DNA from: Aplectana chamaeleonis
Lineage: Eukaryota > Nematoda > Chromadorea > Rhabditida > Cosmocercidae
DNA length: 64,000 nt
Assembly (NCBI GenBank): GCA_029168955.1
Contig: JAPDOI010000155.1
Span: forward strand, 1,240,001-1,304,000
Direction of reading: 5' to 3'
Both the position numbers and the translations under genes were made by a program. Positions within the stretch are counted from its first letter, which is position 1; every line of letters begins with the position of its first letter. The notes beneath the pieces were generated by a model that was not told the origin of the DNA, searched no databases, and saw only the letters and a list, made by a program, of their open reading frames with translations. Shown piece after piece: positions 1 through 11,565 of the stretch.

Positions 1-939
1 TGTTTCGACAAAAAGAACCATCGCTCGCTGCTGGTGATCAGAACCGAGAGCTCTTCAGAAATGCCCCAGATCTTATTTCTTTGCTAGCACTGCCGAGGGA
101 AGCAGTGCTCACACAGTTCAAATTCGTGGCGCGGGTAGCAATCTACAATGGGTATTGTTGCGCACTGGGTAGAATCTACTGCGCAGAATCGTTGCTGAGT
201 TCGACTGTGATTCTGATATGCATACAAGCTCTGGTGAATCCCTAGTGACCTGTCGATTTCGATTATCACCAGCAGCGAAGCGGTGGGCCCTGGTGAAATA
301 TAATTAATGATAAGGAGTTTCCGACGAGAAAGCCTTCGCTCCGCGCTGTGATAATGGAAAACAGGAGCTCACTTGAAATGAAACAGAGTATATATCCCGA
401 ATGTCCAAAAATAGAGCAAGAAAATCCAATTTCAGTCAGGCGTTGAGTGGGCAACAAACTGGATAGAGCTTTCAAAAAAAGCATTGCGTCAGCTAAATAC
501 AATTTTACCTCTCCTTCTGCCATTGCACTCCATAGACTTGCATTGACGTCACAAGTATGTCTATCCACTTTACGTGCATTTCAGACGCGGTATAGCAGCA
601 GAGAAGAAACTGCGCGTGGGATCTTTGTGCGGGCCTCAAAGTTCGGTGTCCAAAATGGCTTTGTATGCAATGATTCATTTGAATATCGAAACGTATGCGG
701 GGGAATCGACAAGGCGATATTGCAGGGTATTCCAAAATTTTGGGCGCGCTGCTTCACTCCACCTCCAGCGGGAATTTCGGCAATAAATTTCCTGTGTTTT
801 CAAATTATTATGTACTTTCATGTGTTACCTCCGTCTTTCCAACACTACGTTGTTGATATTGTTCTCGAGATCAGCATATTGGAAGCTCATCCGATGCTCA
901 GTGCTGTCGTGGCAATGCACAATGAAGTACAAACTTTGA
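1..939. other. unassigned sequence, no gene recognised
   Basis: I see no recognisable domain, repeat array or structural RNA here. A 225-codon frame (447-1124, plus) runs through it, but its second half lies inside the MITE starting at 940 and the protein resembles nothing I know, so it is treated as chance or remnant. Confidence 0.4.
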
Positions 940-1424
940 AGGCAGTGTCCACGATAAAAACCATGTCTGAAGTTTTAGTGGAGCCGGCATCTTCGGGACC
1001 TAGCGCAACCCTAACGTTGAAAAAACCAAGAAAAATGAGCTCGGAACGGTCCCCTACGGCCCCAAAGTTGGACACCCGTCAGCTCGTTACTCCCCAAATG
1101 CACTTTCCACGCCCACCGACGTGAACGAATGAATGCTCGAGATTGTAAGATGAGCGATGGTTTCCTAACAATAGCCCCGTTCTTCCCTTCATTCTCAACT
1201 TCTCTCTTTACTCAGGTCAGTTCGCATACATCGGCTGCAAAAGACGGAAGTTACAAGCCTCGGGCAACTCGTCCACCATGCTTCCCTAGCTCAACTTTTG
1301 AGGGATCATAACTCCGTTCCTAGAAGGTCTTGTACGATTCCAAAAACATCATTGGAATCAGCATGGGACCGTCTTCGAGATAGGCGGAAAAGCAGAAAAA
1401 CGTTTCTCAGCGTGAACACTGCCT
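940..1424 (+). mobile_element. TTAA-group MITE, subfamily B
   Basis: The ends are AGGCAGTGTCCACGATAA on the left and, read inward from the right, AGGCAGTGTTCACGCTGA. They are flanked by TTGA and TCAA, imperfect forms of the TTAA seen at better-kept copies. A second copy lies inverted at 25109-25584. The interior has a conserved stretch (near 1220-1350, about 'acaactcgtccaccat ... ggtcttg') also found inside subfamilies C and D. There is no coding capacity. Confidence 0.8.
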
Positions 1425-2434
1425 TCAAGAAGCATCGCCGATTCTTTCTTATTGCACTCGGGAACTATCTGGAAGGCCAACAGCCATCTCGATCAGCTTG
1501 ACACACTTTCGGACAAAGTCGGCAGAGGAAGAAAGGTCTGGGTTCCATCCTGCAGGAATGTTAAGAAGATTCGGAACTTAAGCGATGGGAATTCATGACG
1601 ATCAGCGAGGAAAAAAGGTTAAAGGCATAAATTTTACGTCGACTAGCATGTTGAGAATCATCAGAAAAGTGATGGCCACTTGTCAGTATCGTTTGAAAAA
1701 ACTCTCAATCGCTCGCTGCAGCCAACAAGCTGCAAAGAGTTGAGAAACACACGAGGCCTTTGCGGCGTTCCACAGGAGTCTCGCACCGCGTCGCTGTCTT
1801 CACAGATTAAGAAATCCTCACGGTGGAGACGAATATAAACTTCCAAAACGATCGGGTTGTCACCAGGAGCATTGAGGCTGCATAGGGATGAAAAATTTTG
1901 AGAGGACACCTCATCTTTATTCTGTTATGGTTTTGTGACCAATCACGAATAACTGCAAGACCTCCTTTGTTTTCATGGACTCTGGTGTCAAAATTGACAC
2001 CGAAGGTCTCATGCAACAATCGGATGTTTTAATTGCCTAATTAATCTCCAACTTTGCCAGCAGACCGTTCAGCTTCCTACAGAACGTCTAGCGAGCGCAT
2101 AATATGGAGCCCCTTGAAGAGTGGTGCCGTCGCGAGCTTTCTGATTTTATCTCGCACGAAGCTTGGCCATCTTGCTCACCGGACATGAATCTTCTCGACT
2201 TCTCAATGTGATCCGTGACTAAATCTGTGATACTCGTTCCACAAGGTTCGACTTTCTGAATGCTGCACTTCGGAAATTCTGGGTTGAGATGGATGACGAC
2301 TATCTGCGAGAATGCAGCAATGCCTTTCGAAGCAAATTTCTTAGGAGTAACCGAGGAGCGAGCGGATATTTCGGGATCTGGTGATTGTCTTGTGCTCACA
2401 ACACTATGTGTAAACTTATCCATGCTTGTTATAG
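1425..2434. other. unassigned sequence between elements
   Basis: No domain, array or RNA gene recognised. Short frames on both strands do not resemble known proteins. Confidence 0.4.
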
Positions 2435-2937
2435 TTGAATTGCAATTTTGTGTTAGAAAAAGACTTTGATACCTGCGCCCATAATTATGAAACTTCCTGT
2501 CTATCGCCCAAGCTGTTCATCGCCGCTTTGAAGTGGATAATGAAATCGTTCAACTGGAACGAAAAGAGCACATGTGTGTCAGGGAAACTACTCACAATTC
2601 TTCGTTTTGCCGACGACATCGTCATCTTTTCGAGTAGTACCACTAATGCGGAGACGATGCTGGAGGTGTTGTACGAAGTAGGGAGATGTATTGCAGACCA
2701 ATCGGAGGAAGACCTAGTTCATGAAGAACGCCTGGTGCGAGGAGAACTCACATTGAGGTTGATGGCTCACCGACCACGGAAACCAACTCTTACGTGTAGC
2801 TGGGACGCTCAAATAACTTCAGAACGACATGGATGAACAACTTGGAAGCAGGAGCAGCTTTTGGGTCTCTCAAAAATGCCAACGATCAACTACATAACCC
2901 AGAGCTTGGCGCTCACCTGTTCCACTCAGCATTTTGA
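2435..2937 (+). pseudogene. RTE-type reverse transcriptase fragment
   Basis: The frame at 2435-2836 reads LSPKLFIAALKWIM, then a spacer, then LRFADDIVIFSSSTTNAET. The FADD box is the catalytic aspartate motif of the reverse transcriptase palm, in the form usual for RTE/BovB-like LINEs. Downstream, in another frame, come ETNSYVYLGR and a stretch close to PELGAHLFHS, which follow the palm in that family; the change of frame shows decay. Upstream endonuclease and finger regions are absent or unrecognisable. The fragment ends exactly where the MITE at 2938 begins, and the expected continuation is not seen beyond it. It is a dead LINE fragment. Confidence 0.75.
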
Positions 2938-3398
2938 AGGCAGCATACACGCTCGTAAACGTGATTGAGATACCTGAGGAAATAGAATGGTATGACCCAG
3001 ATTACAACGCCTACGCTTTTTGAAGTGTCAAAAACGGCCCACAATGCCACTACATGAGTTAGAAGTTGGCCCCGCCCTGAATTTTCACGCCCCCTGTAAT
3101 TGCCCTTTTCCTGCAACGCAAGGTTGCTGGGTCATATTCACCGTCGGCACTGTTGGTAGATTGCCTAACGAGTGAACCACAGATGTCACTGACGGCGAAG
3201 ATGGCCCAGCAACTCTGCGTTGGAGGAAAAGGGCAAATACAGGGGGCGTGAAAATACAGGGCGGGGCCAACTTCCAACTCATGTAGCGGCATTGTGGGTC
3301 GTTTTTGACACTTCAAGATGCGTAAGCATTATATTGTAAGCCATACGGTTCGATTCACGTAGTTATCTCAACCACGTTTGGGGGCGCGTATGCTGCCT
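2938..3398. mobile_element. long-inverted-repeat MITE (AGGCAGCATAC ends)
   Basis: The two halves are inverted copies of each other over about 200 bp. The left end reads AGGCAGCATACACGC and the right end, inverted, AGGCAGCATACGCGCC. The inner arms include 'gttggccccgccctg'. Flanks are TTGA (left) and TTAA (right). It interrupts the RTE fragment at 2937. It has the general end structure of the TTAA group. Confidence 0.8.
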
Positions 3399-3475
3399 TT
3401 AAATATGGTGACAATGTTTCTTGTTGATAGCGCCTTGAACATTCGAAAAGTGCGCGCAAGCGCTTTCCTGCTTGA

Positions 3476-3958
3476 AGGCACAATTTACCCTCAGATATAA
3501 ATATTGAGATTTTCGTGTAATTGTGTACAAGACCCCTCCTTTATAACACGTGCCCAATGCGAGATCTCAATTCCTCCAAATAAGCGGGATATAGGCGACC
3601 ACCACGGGCCCGACCCCCTGCGGCCACCACCACAGGCCCGGCCCTTTCCTGACTTTCGATCTCAATAGCGGCTAGGTGGATGGATGATTTTCAACCAGCC
3701 GTCGTTCTTCAGTTCCTTTCCGATCTATCTCCTTATTCTGTTTTGCTCTCCTGCCGCGACTGCGAATCAAGAGAAATACAAGCCTGAGACAACTCGTCCA
3801 CCAAATTTTCGCCCTCAAAGCACAGGCATTTTCAATGAGCCGTATCTCCGTTCGTAGGGGGTCTTGGACGATTTCAGATATTCCAATGTGATCAGAGTGT
3901 GACCCTCTCCAAGATAAGGATAAAACCTAAAAAATAATTTTCTGGGTGTCCTGTGCCT
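3476..3958 (-). mobile_element. TTAA-group MITE, subfamily C
   Basis: Left end AGGCACAATTTACCCTCAG, right end (inverted) AGGCACAGGACACCCAGA, flanked by TTGA and TTAA. Copies in the opposite orientation lie at 29374-29856 and 62185-62630. It is non-coding and holds a 'cgaccaccac ... gcccgaccc' tract that recurs in all three copies. Confidence 0.8.
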
Positions 3959-3962
3959 TTAA

Positions 3963-4590
3963 TATCCTTAGGTGTTCTGAAGAGTCTAACTCATCTTTGT
4001 TTGTAGTAGAATCCTAGGCCCCTGACAGACCGGACCACTGAGATGTACTACTCATCAATCAAGTATTCACAGACATCGTCAGAAATAAGCGTAGAGGCGT
4101 AGAATGAAAGCACCGTATAAAGGCAGAGAGTGCAGGAGAGGCTGCCGTTAACAGGGTCATATTGCAAAAAATGTTCATGAAACAGCTCAAGTGCATTCAT
4201 TTGGCTTGTATTTTTTGAGAGAGTAGATCATCGTAGGGCGTGAAGAACGCATTTTAAGTACGTTTATAGAGCAGTATTTCAGGGTGGGAGACAGTGTCGT
4301 TTATAATAGTGGATCATAGATAACATTTTTTCCGTAAATAAGAATTTCGCATGGACGCAGTATGGATGAGCATTTGCAAGACGATTCGCTTCGCGTAATT
4401 GAGTTGAATTTTTTTGTAACTACAAAATAACGTAAGAAAACAGGTACCGTCAGTGTCTTTCTAGTAGAAAGCTGCGCTTAGCAAGTGGGAGCGAAGCCAT
4501 TCGATCAATAGCTACCCTCTCTTCGTCTTCGCGCGCGCGATTTCTCCTGTCAACCAGCGTCGCGTCTTCCTTCATCTAGTGATTGACGAT
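3963..4590. other. unassigned sequence
   Basis: Nothing recognised on either strand. Confidence 0.4.
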
Positions 4591-4672
4591 ATATCGTCGG
4601 CATGGATTCTAATGAGTCCTTGCGTTCTTTGTTGAAGATTGGCGCAAACTCGGTGCCATATGCCATAACATA
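4591..4672 (+). mobile_element. left half of a split palindromic MITE (MITE-P)
   Basis: This matches the left half of the ~145-bp palindromic element seen whole at 60111, 60651 and 61486 (motifs GTCGGCATGGAT, TTGGCGCAAACTCGGTGC). It stops at the palindrome centre. The matching right half is at 10865-10938. The bases at the break are ATAACATA here and ATAACTTA at 10865, a possible 8-bp target duplication with one mismatch. Confidence 0.75.
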
Positions 4673-5211
4673 GTATTGTGCCATACGAATGGATTCGAAC
4701 CGATGTATTCGAATAATCGCCATTCGAATACGTATTCATTATCGGAATTTTTAAAATCGCAATATTCAAATACTATACAAAAATCGGACCTCAAAAAAAG
4801 AGGCCATTCGGATCTATTTAAAAATCGGACCTTAAAAAAAAACAGGGTCATTCACATCTATTCGATATTCGAAGCCTACTATTCGAATGAACATTTGAAT
4901 AGTTATATTTCGAATAGTTTCGAAGAAAATTCTGCCCCGTCGTCGCTATTTAAGTTGTACGGTAGGTGGCCGTGTCCTCCATACGCAGGCAAGAACACGT
5001 CAAAGGATTTCGAAATCACTTGGCGTTCCGCCGAGTGCGAAATGTGAAACAACGTGGTTTGATGCGCGTCCTCGCCGCAGTTTCTGTGTTCGTCAGCGCT
5101 GCAACAAATGATTGTTACACTAGTTTCACCTCATCTAATGTGTAATTGTACCCAATGAATCTGTAACTAATAATATTTTGACTAGGGAATCAGAGGAGCA
5201 CACAAGTTCTA

Positions 5212-7176
5212 CAGTGCGGTCGGCTGCCAAGGGACAGAAGGCGGCGGCGGGCGGCGGCCGCCGCCGTTTTTGTGCGGCGCCCCATTCAGTAGTAGTTTTA
5301 CACTGAAAACAGCTTTCTTGTTCATTTATATTTTCAGATCCTCCTTTAGACAAACATACAATCCCACTGAAGAAATCTGGAGAAATTCCGATGAGTTCGA
5401 ATTTTTTTCTGAAAATTGAGATCAGGGAACTATGATTTTCCGTGAGCTCATAAGTGTCTTCAAGAACACTATATGTTTGGAAGGGAAACGTAATTAACAG
5501 GAAATATACAGTACGACAAAAATAAAGCCTTTTTCTCAGAAAACTAACCAGCGGATATGAAATATTCTCATCTGAAGATTATACTACTGCAATACGGCAA
5601 CCGACTGATTTTATTTTTGGCTTTTTTGCAGGTGTACACTGATTCAAGAGTTATGGTAGCGATTCTGACGCTGTAAGCACGTATCCACGAATTTCCTGAA
5701 GAAACTTCTTGCCGATCAGGAAATTTTGAAAAAATATCGAAATTTCCGGAGATTTTTAGAGAATCAGAAACCCGCTAAAACTTCCATACAAACGTATTGT
5801 CTTGTTTTCGAATGTTTTCCTGTAATACTCAGAATAGTACGTTGCTAGAATGTCCATTATTCTTTAACGGGTCACTTAAACCAGAAATAATTTTGACCTA
5901 ACATTGTTCCCCAGAAGGTCTCGATAGTTTATGAAATCTTCGACATCATAACGAACACCAACACGATTTACAGAGGGAGTAAAATATTAAAAAGCTCATG
6001 TGGACACAAAAAGACACTAGTGAAGTAACGGAAACACAAAACAGTGAAAACCTTTTTTTTTCTAAAAATCAGGATTTCATAATTTTTTTCTCTGGATTTC
6101 CAACACCTGTTCAAAAACTCGGATACGCAACGTTGTGATGATACTCATGTCTTTTGAAGAAGAGCTCACATTCCTATTCTATAACATAGTTTATATCTAA
6201 AATTTGGAAGATAAGGTGTAGAAATAATTTTTTAAAAGCCGATCCGCGCTCACTTTTACGACGTATTTTTCATGACGAACATTATGTGGATTTATTTAAA
6301 GAAAACGGTCATGATACTTCGGCGAGTGGTTGGTCTAAAGCAAAAGAATCTTCCTGAGATCAATGGAGAAATTTTCACTGAAATCCATTCAATTTCAAAT
6401 TTGCGAAAATAATCATGTAGGAAGTTCAGTAATTACAACAGCGTCAAACTCTCTGTGTGCTAGCTACACGAACGGGCCTATTACCTTCAGAACAGGAGAA
6501 AGTTTACTATAGAATTTCTATTTGTAGTCAGAAATAACTCAATGATAACTGAAAAAAATCGGACCCAAACATAGCTCTTCGTGCCCAAAAGTCATATCCT
6601 TAGATTATCCCAGCCCCAAATCGGTTCTTACTGTGAAACAGAAGCGGATAGCTCACATACAGAATGCTTATGGTTAAAGTCTCATAGGAACTCATAAATA
6701 AAGTCTCGGACGCGAGTGCGAAAAAATTCGATTTTGGCGTCGAAGGAATTCTGAGCTGTGGGTCTGATCTGGGCTCTTAATTGACAGATGGGCTGTCATT
6801 AAAACGAAATCTACAAAATTTGTGCTCGCTCACAAAAATACCAAAACAGTATTCAGATACATAGAAAAAGCTCATGCGCCAAATTTTGTGCGAAATGCGG
6901 TTGACGGAGGGTAGCTGTGCGCAAAAAATGACACCCGTTAGGACTGAAATCGAGATTTTAAAAAGTGCGAATTCGTCGATTCTACAAAGATTCTTTTTAC
7001 GCCAGTGCGAAGATAGGAATAAGTAGGATGTGGCAAATATCATGACTTCTCTGGATATGTCCCAGATTCTTTCCTTGGCAAAGATATGCCCCGTCCTGCT
7101 AATTGCTGACTTCGCCCCTCCATTCCGCCGCGTCAGGTCACGAAAGCGGCTCACCAACAGCACAGGACTCAACCCA
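5212..7176. repeat. left arm of 5.1-kb palindrome
   Basis: This is the reverse complement of 8366-10331 over about 1.97 kb, with only scattered single differences by eye. The outer end is CAGTGCGGTCGGCTGCC next to TA. It then runs through a GCC-rich tract (5231-5275) that differs slightly between the arms. The longest frame (6777-7226, minus, 149 codons) resembles no known protein. The CAGTG start next to TA recalls Tc1/mariner-class ends, but that is only a resemblance. Confidence 0.9.
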
Positions 7177-8365
7177 TCCATGGGTCTTGTAGTTGTTTTC
7201 TTTTCTAGAAGGCACAACTGATACAAAGTTGAAAAAAGGAGATCTAATACGTCTTAAATATCAACAATACTGAAGATTGAGTCATGTTATCTATTGTAAT
7301 TCTAAATCAAGCAGGCTCAGTACCGAATGGTATAGCACTCTTGTTTAGCACGTCTAACAGACATGAGCTATCGTCGTTAGCCTTCAAATTAGTGATTAAT
7401 TTTAATTTCGTAGTTTGAGAACACCCCGAATGAAGGAATATTGCGTATAACCCCTTCTGAAAAACATTGATTAAATGAATTTTTCGAATATAGCCTTTTC
7501 ATAATTACCGAATGGATCAATGGATTCGAACAAGCCAACTCTGAAGTTTCGGAATAAACGAACTTTTTGGATAACGCAATTTCAAAAATTTCAAATTAAT
7601 GGATAAATTCGAAAAACCTATCCAACATTCGGTCGAATATTCTTTGAAAAATTAACAAAAATTTTCGAATGTATATTCGAATTTTTGATTCATTGAATAA
7701 TTCATTCTCCGAACAATTCATTGATATTTTTGGACATTTTTCAGTGGTTGAGTATTCGAATTTCGTGACCAGAAATCAGGCGAGTGTTCAAAAAATTGAA
7801 TATTTCAAAATTCTGAGTGAACCGAATGTCCGAAAAACCGAATAATTTGTATTCCGGAATGAAAAGAACATCCGAAAAATCTAATAATCTGATTCCAGGA
7901 ATGAATGAAATATTCGAAAAAACAACACAAGAAATTAGCGACTAAGTCGAATATTCGAGGAAAAACTGTCAGTTTATTCCCCCGAGTGAATCGAATTTTC
8001 GAAAAGAAACACCAGTCGGAGTTTCGGAAAGAATCAGAAATTCGAAAAATTTTAAGAAGTCAGTGTTCCGAATGAATCGGATATTAGAATACTCGAATAT
8101 TCGATTTATTCGAATGTTATTCGAATGAATTATTCGAATGTTATTCGAATGAATAATTCGAATTTTCAAACGATTTTTCCATTCGGTCATAAGTCTTGTG
8201 CATATTGCCCTTTTAGCACCTTGAAAACATTACTGGAAAAGAGATCACTCTGCGGTCTCCAAAAAAATCGATCGAAATAGGGTGAAACAAACGCATGTAT
8301 CGCTAAACGTTATTTCAAAATTGTATTCAAGGCAATAGACATCATTTCTAGACTGCACAGATACG
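7177..8365. repeat. loop of palindrome, TTCGAAT-rich
   Basis: This is the unpaired centre of the palindrome. From about 7480 to 8170 it is AT-rich and full of TTCGAA/TTCGAAT words in both orientations, ending in short tandem units of TTATTCGAATG (8095-8160). No coding domain was recognised. The same word dominates the outer parts of the host insertion and the repeat at 49940. Confidence 0.7.
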
Positions 8366-10331
8366 TGGGTTGAGTCCTGTGCTGTTGGTGAGCCGCTTTC
8401 GTGACCTGACGCGCCGGAATGGAGGTGCGAAGTCAGCAATTAGCAGGACGGGGGCATATCTTTGTCAAGGGAAAGAATCTGGGATATATCCAGAGAAGTC
8501 ATGATATTTGCCACATCCTACTTATTCCTATCTTCGCACTGGCGTAAAAAGAATCGTTGTAGAATCGACGAATTCGCACTTTTTAAAATCTCGATTTCAG
8601 TCCTAACGGGTGTCTTATTTTTGCGCACAGCTACCCTCCGTCAACCGCATTTCGCACAAAATTTGGCGCATGAGCTTTTTCTATGTATCTGAATACTGTT
8701 TTGGTATTTTTGTGAGCGAGCACAAATTTTGTAGATTTCGTTTTAATGACAGCCCATCTGTCAATTAAGAGCCCAGATCAGACCCACAGCTCAGAATTCC
8801 TTCGACGCCAAAATCGAATTTTTTCGCACTCGCGTCCGAGACTTTATTTATGAGTTCCTATGAGACTTTAACCATAAGCATTCTGTATGTGAGCTATCCG
8901 CTTCTGTTTCACAGTAAGAACCGATTTGGGGCCGGGATAATCTAGGGATATGACTTTTGGGCACGACGAGCTATGTTTGGGTCCGATTTTTTTCAGTTAT
9001 CATTGAGTTATTTCTGACTACAAATAGAAATTCTATAGTAAACTCTCTCCTGTTCTGAAGGTAATAAGCCCGTTCGTGTAGCTAGCACACAGAGAGTTTG
9101 ACGCTGTTGCAATTACTGAACTTCCTACATGATTATTTTCGCAAATTTGAAATTGAATGGATTTCAGTGAAAATTTCTCCATTGATCTCAGGAAGATTCT
9201 TTTGCTTTAGACCAACCGCTCGCCGAAGTATCATGACCGTTTTCTTTAAATAAATCCACATAATGTTCGTCATGAAAAATACGTCGTAAAAGTGAGCGCG
9301 GATCGGCTTTTGAAAAATTATTTCTACACCTTATCTTCCAAATTTTAGATATAAACTATGTTATAGAATAGGAATGTGAGCTCTTCTTCAAAAGACATGA
9401 GTATCATCACAACGTTGCGTATCCGAGTTTTTGAACAGGTGTTGGAAATCCAGAGAAAAAAATTATGAAATCCTGATTTTTAGAAAAAAAAGGTTTTCAC
9501 TGTTTTGTGTTTCCGTTACTTCACTAGTGTCTTTTTGTGTCCACATGAGCTTTTTAATATTTTACTCCCTCTGTAAATCGTGTTGGTGTTCGTTATGATG
9601 TCGAAGATTTCATAAACTATCGAGACCTTCTGGGGAACAATGTTAGGTCAAAATTATTTCTGGTTTAAGTGACCCGTTAAAGAATAATGGACATTCTAGC
9701 AACGTACTATTCTGAGTATTACAGGAAAACATTCGAAAACAAGACAATACGTTTGTATGGAAGTTTTAGCGGGTTTCTGATTCTCTAAAAATCTCCGGAA
9801 ATTTCGATATTTTTTCAAAATTTCCTGATCGGCAAGAAGTTTCTTCAGGAAATTCGTGGATACGTGCTTACAGCGTCAGAATCGCTACCATAACTCTTGA
9901 ATCAGTGTACACCTGCAAAAAAGCCAAAAATAAAATCAGTCGGTTGCCGTATTGCAGTAGTATAATCTTCAGATGAGAATATTTCATATCCGCTGGTTAG
10001 TTTTCTGAGAAAAAGGCTTTATTTTTGTCGTACTGTATATTTCCTGTTAATTACGTTTCCCTTCCAAACATATAGTGTTCTTGAAGACACTTATGAGCTC
10101 ACGGAAAATCATAGTTCCCTGATCTCAATTTTCAGAAAAAGTTCGAACTCATCGAAATTTCTCCAGTATTCTTCAGTGGGATTGTATGTTTGTCTAAAGG
10201 AGGATCTGAAAATATAAATGAACAAGAAAGCTGTTTTCAGTGTAAAACTACTACTGAATGGGGCGCCGCACAAAAACGGGGGGGGCCGCCGCCCGCCGCC
10301 GCCTTTTGTCCCTTGGCAGCCGACCGCACTG
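8366..10331. repeat. right arm of 5.1-kb palindrome
   Basis: This is the inverted copy of 5212-7176. It ends GGCAGCCGACCGCACTG followed by TA. Differences from the left arm include a C-run in the GC-rich tract near 10280 and isolated substitutions (for example near 6230 versus 9310). Confidence 0.9.
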
Positions 10332-10333
10332 TA

Positions 10334-10864
10334 AGTTGTTCGAGAACCTCCAATAGTTTTTTATCATAAAATTCGGAACCCCTTAGAAATGCCGAGATTG
10401 CGAAAAAATTCTTTGGAGGTAACGATTGAAACCACCTTCAACTTATCACCAGATATCGTAGGGTCCGTGGCCCATTGCAACAACAATATTGAAAAACGGC
10501 TCAAGACGAGCCATAGGAAAGTGAGTGGAGTGAGCACACCACATTCAGGTCTTGGGACCGCACGGCGCAAAGGGGACATGGCATACGCGCGCACACGCTC
10601 ACGATCAGTGGCAGTGAGGTTCACTCCGAAATAGGGAATACATTGACTGCTCAACTGGGTTATTTTCAGTTCGTCGATTCGAAATCATTCGAAAAATTAT
10701 TGAATATATTCGAAAATCGGATCTCAAAAAAGGGGCATTCGACTGTATTCAAAAATCGGACTCCAAAAATGGGGTTTTCGAATCTACTCACAAATCGGAC
10801 ATTAAAGAAAGGGAGTCATTCGAATCTATTCGATATTTGGTCATTTCGTCAAGGGCACAACTAT
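10334..10864. repeat. outer right segment with cggac/TTCGAAT repeat
   Basis: From about 10645 this matches 49940-50130. It starts near 'gctcaactgg' and ends 'gggcacaac', with three 'aaaatcggac' units followed by an A-run. It is related to 4676-4930 in the same orientation. 10334-10640 is unassigned. Confidence 0.6.
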
Positions 10865-10938
10865 ATAACTTAGGTGCACCGGGTTTGCGCCAAATTCCAA
10901 TGGGAACGCAAAGTCTCATTAGGATCCATACGGAAGTT
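10865..10938 (+). mobile_element. right half of split MITE-P
   Basis: Reads GGTGCACCGGGTTTGCGCC, then 'ggaacgcaaagtctc' and 'aggatccat', the right half of MITE-P whose left half is at 4591-4672. Confidence 0.75.
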
Positions 10939-10939
10939 A

Positions 10940-11222
10940 CTCTGTTTATCTCGATTTGCACAAAACACGGTCCGCCACCGGCCCTTCATGTACCGCAGTG
11001 CAGGTACATGGACGCATTCCCGGCCGACCCCTGTGGGCATGCCAATCAATACCAGTGTCGCGACGGTGCAGTGGCAGGGTATGTGGTTGAGTGGCAGCGG
11101 CGGTGGAGTATTGATTCTCAAGCCCACCGAGGTCGGCAGAGAACGCGTCCATGGACGTGTACTGCTGTACATAGAGGGCCAGTGGCGGACCGTGTTTTGC
11201 GCAGCTCGAGATGAACAGAGTG
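10940..11222. mobile_element. MITE-G (CTCTGTTTATC ends)
   Basis: Inverted ends read CTCTGTTTATCTCGATTTGC and, from the right, CACTCTGTTCATCTCGAGC. Inner arms share 'cacaaaacacggtccgcca'. A second copy is at 26631-26933, where flanking TATA is duplicated. It is non-coding; frames of up to 145 codons here arise from the inverted repeat. Confidence 0.8.
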
Positions 11223-11565
11223 TATATATCCAAACATCAATTGATCATTGTACTGCGAGACACTCCATCAGGTGCGCCGTGAAGCGACATGAGTTTCATT
11301 TTGATTGTTGATTAGTTATAAAGCGAAAGACTGATTCTGTATTTTCAAGAAGTAATTAACAAATCAAGCTGTCAATAATTTACTCACACCCTTTACACTA
11401 AAATTTTATAGGCTGTAAAACCGCGAAATTCTCGAGGGTCCTACGCGTGCTGGTGCAGAACGGAGGTAAGAGACAGCGAAAGAGTGGAGGACAGACGGAG
11501 GTTGAAGCTTTGCGCGCGCCGCACGCACCATGAGTGATGAAAATCACGATTTTTATAGAGAATAC
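11223..11565. other. unassigned sequence
   Basis: Nothing recognised. Confidence 0.4.

Larger units (their letters stand above)
4673..10864. mobile_element. 6.2-kb insertion splitting MITE-P
   Basis: Everything between the two MITE-P halves is absent from the other MITE-P copies in the window, so it is read as an insertion. Its ends share TTGTGCC (left GTATTGTGCC, right inverted ATAGTTGTGCCC). The outer parts, 4673-5209 and 10334-10864, carry a diverged AT-rich repeat with TTCGAAT words and repeated 'aaaatcggac' motifs, also found at 49940-50130. The central part is the 5.1-kb palindrome. An 8-bp duplication would suit a hAT-type insertion, but no transposase is present, so the class is open. 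Confidence 0.6.

Noticed and set aside
447..1124. 225-codon plus frame as a gene
   Set aside because: Its second half is MITE sequence present in inverted copy at 25109-25584, and no domain is visible.
6777..7226. 149-codon frame in the palindrome arm as a transposase
   Set aside because: No catalytic motif or resemblance to a known transposase; the mirrored arm contains the same frame only because of the palindrome.
10874..11311. 145-codon plus frame and overlapping minus frames as genes
   Set aside because: They lie across an inverted-repeat MITE, which produces mirrored frames on both strands.
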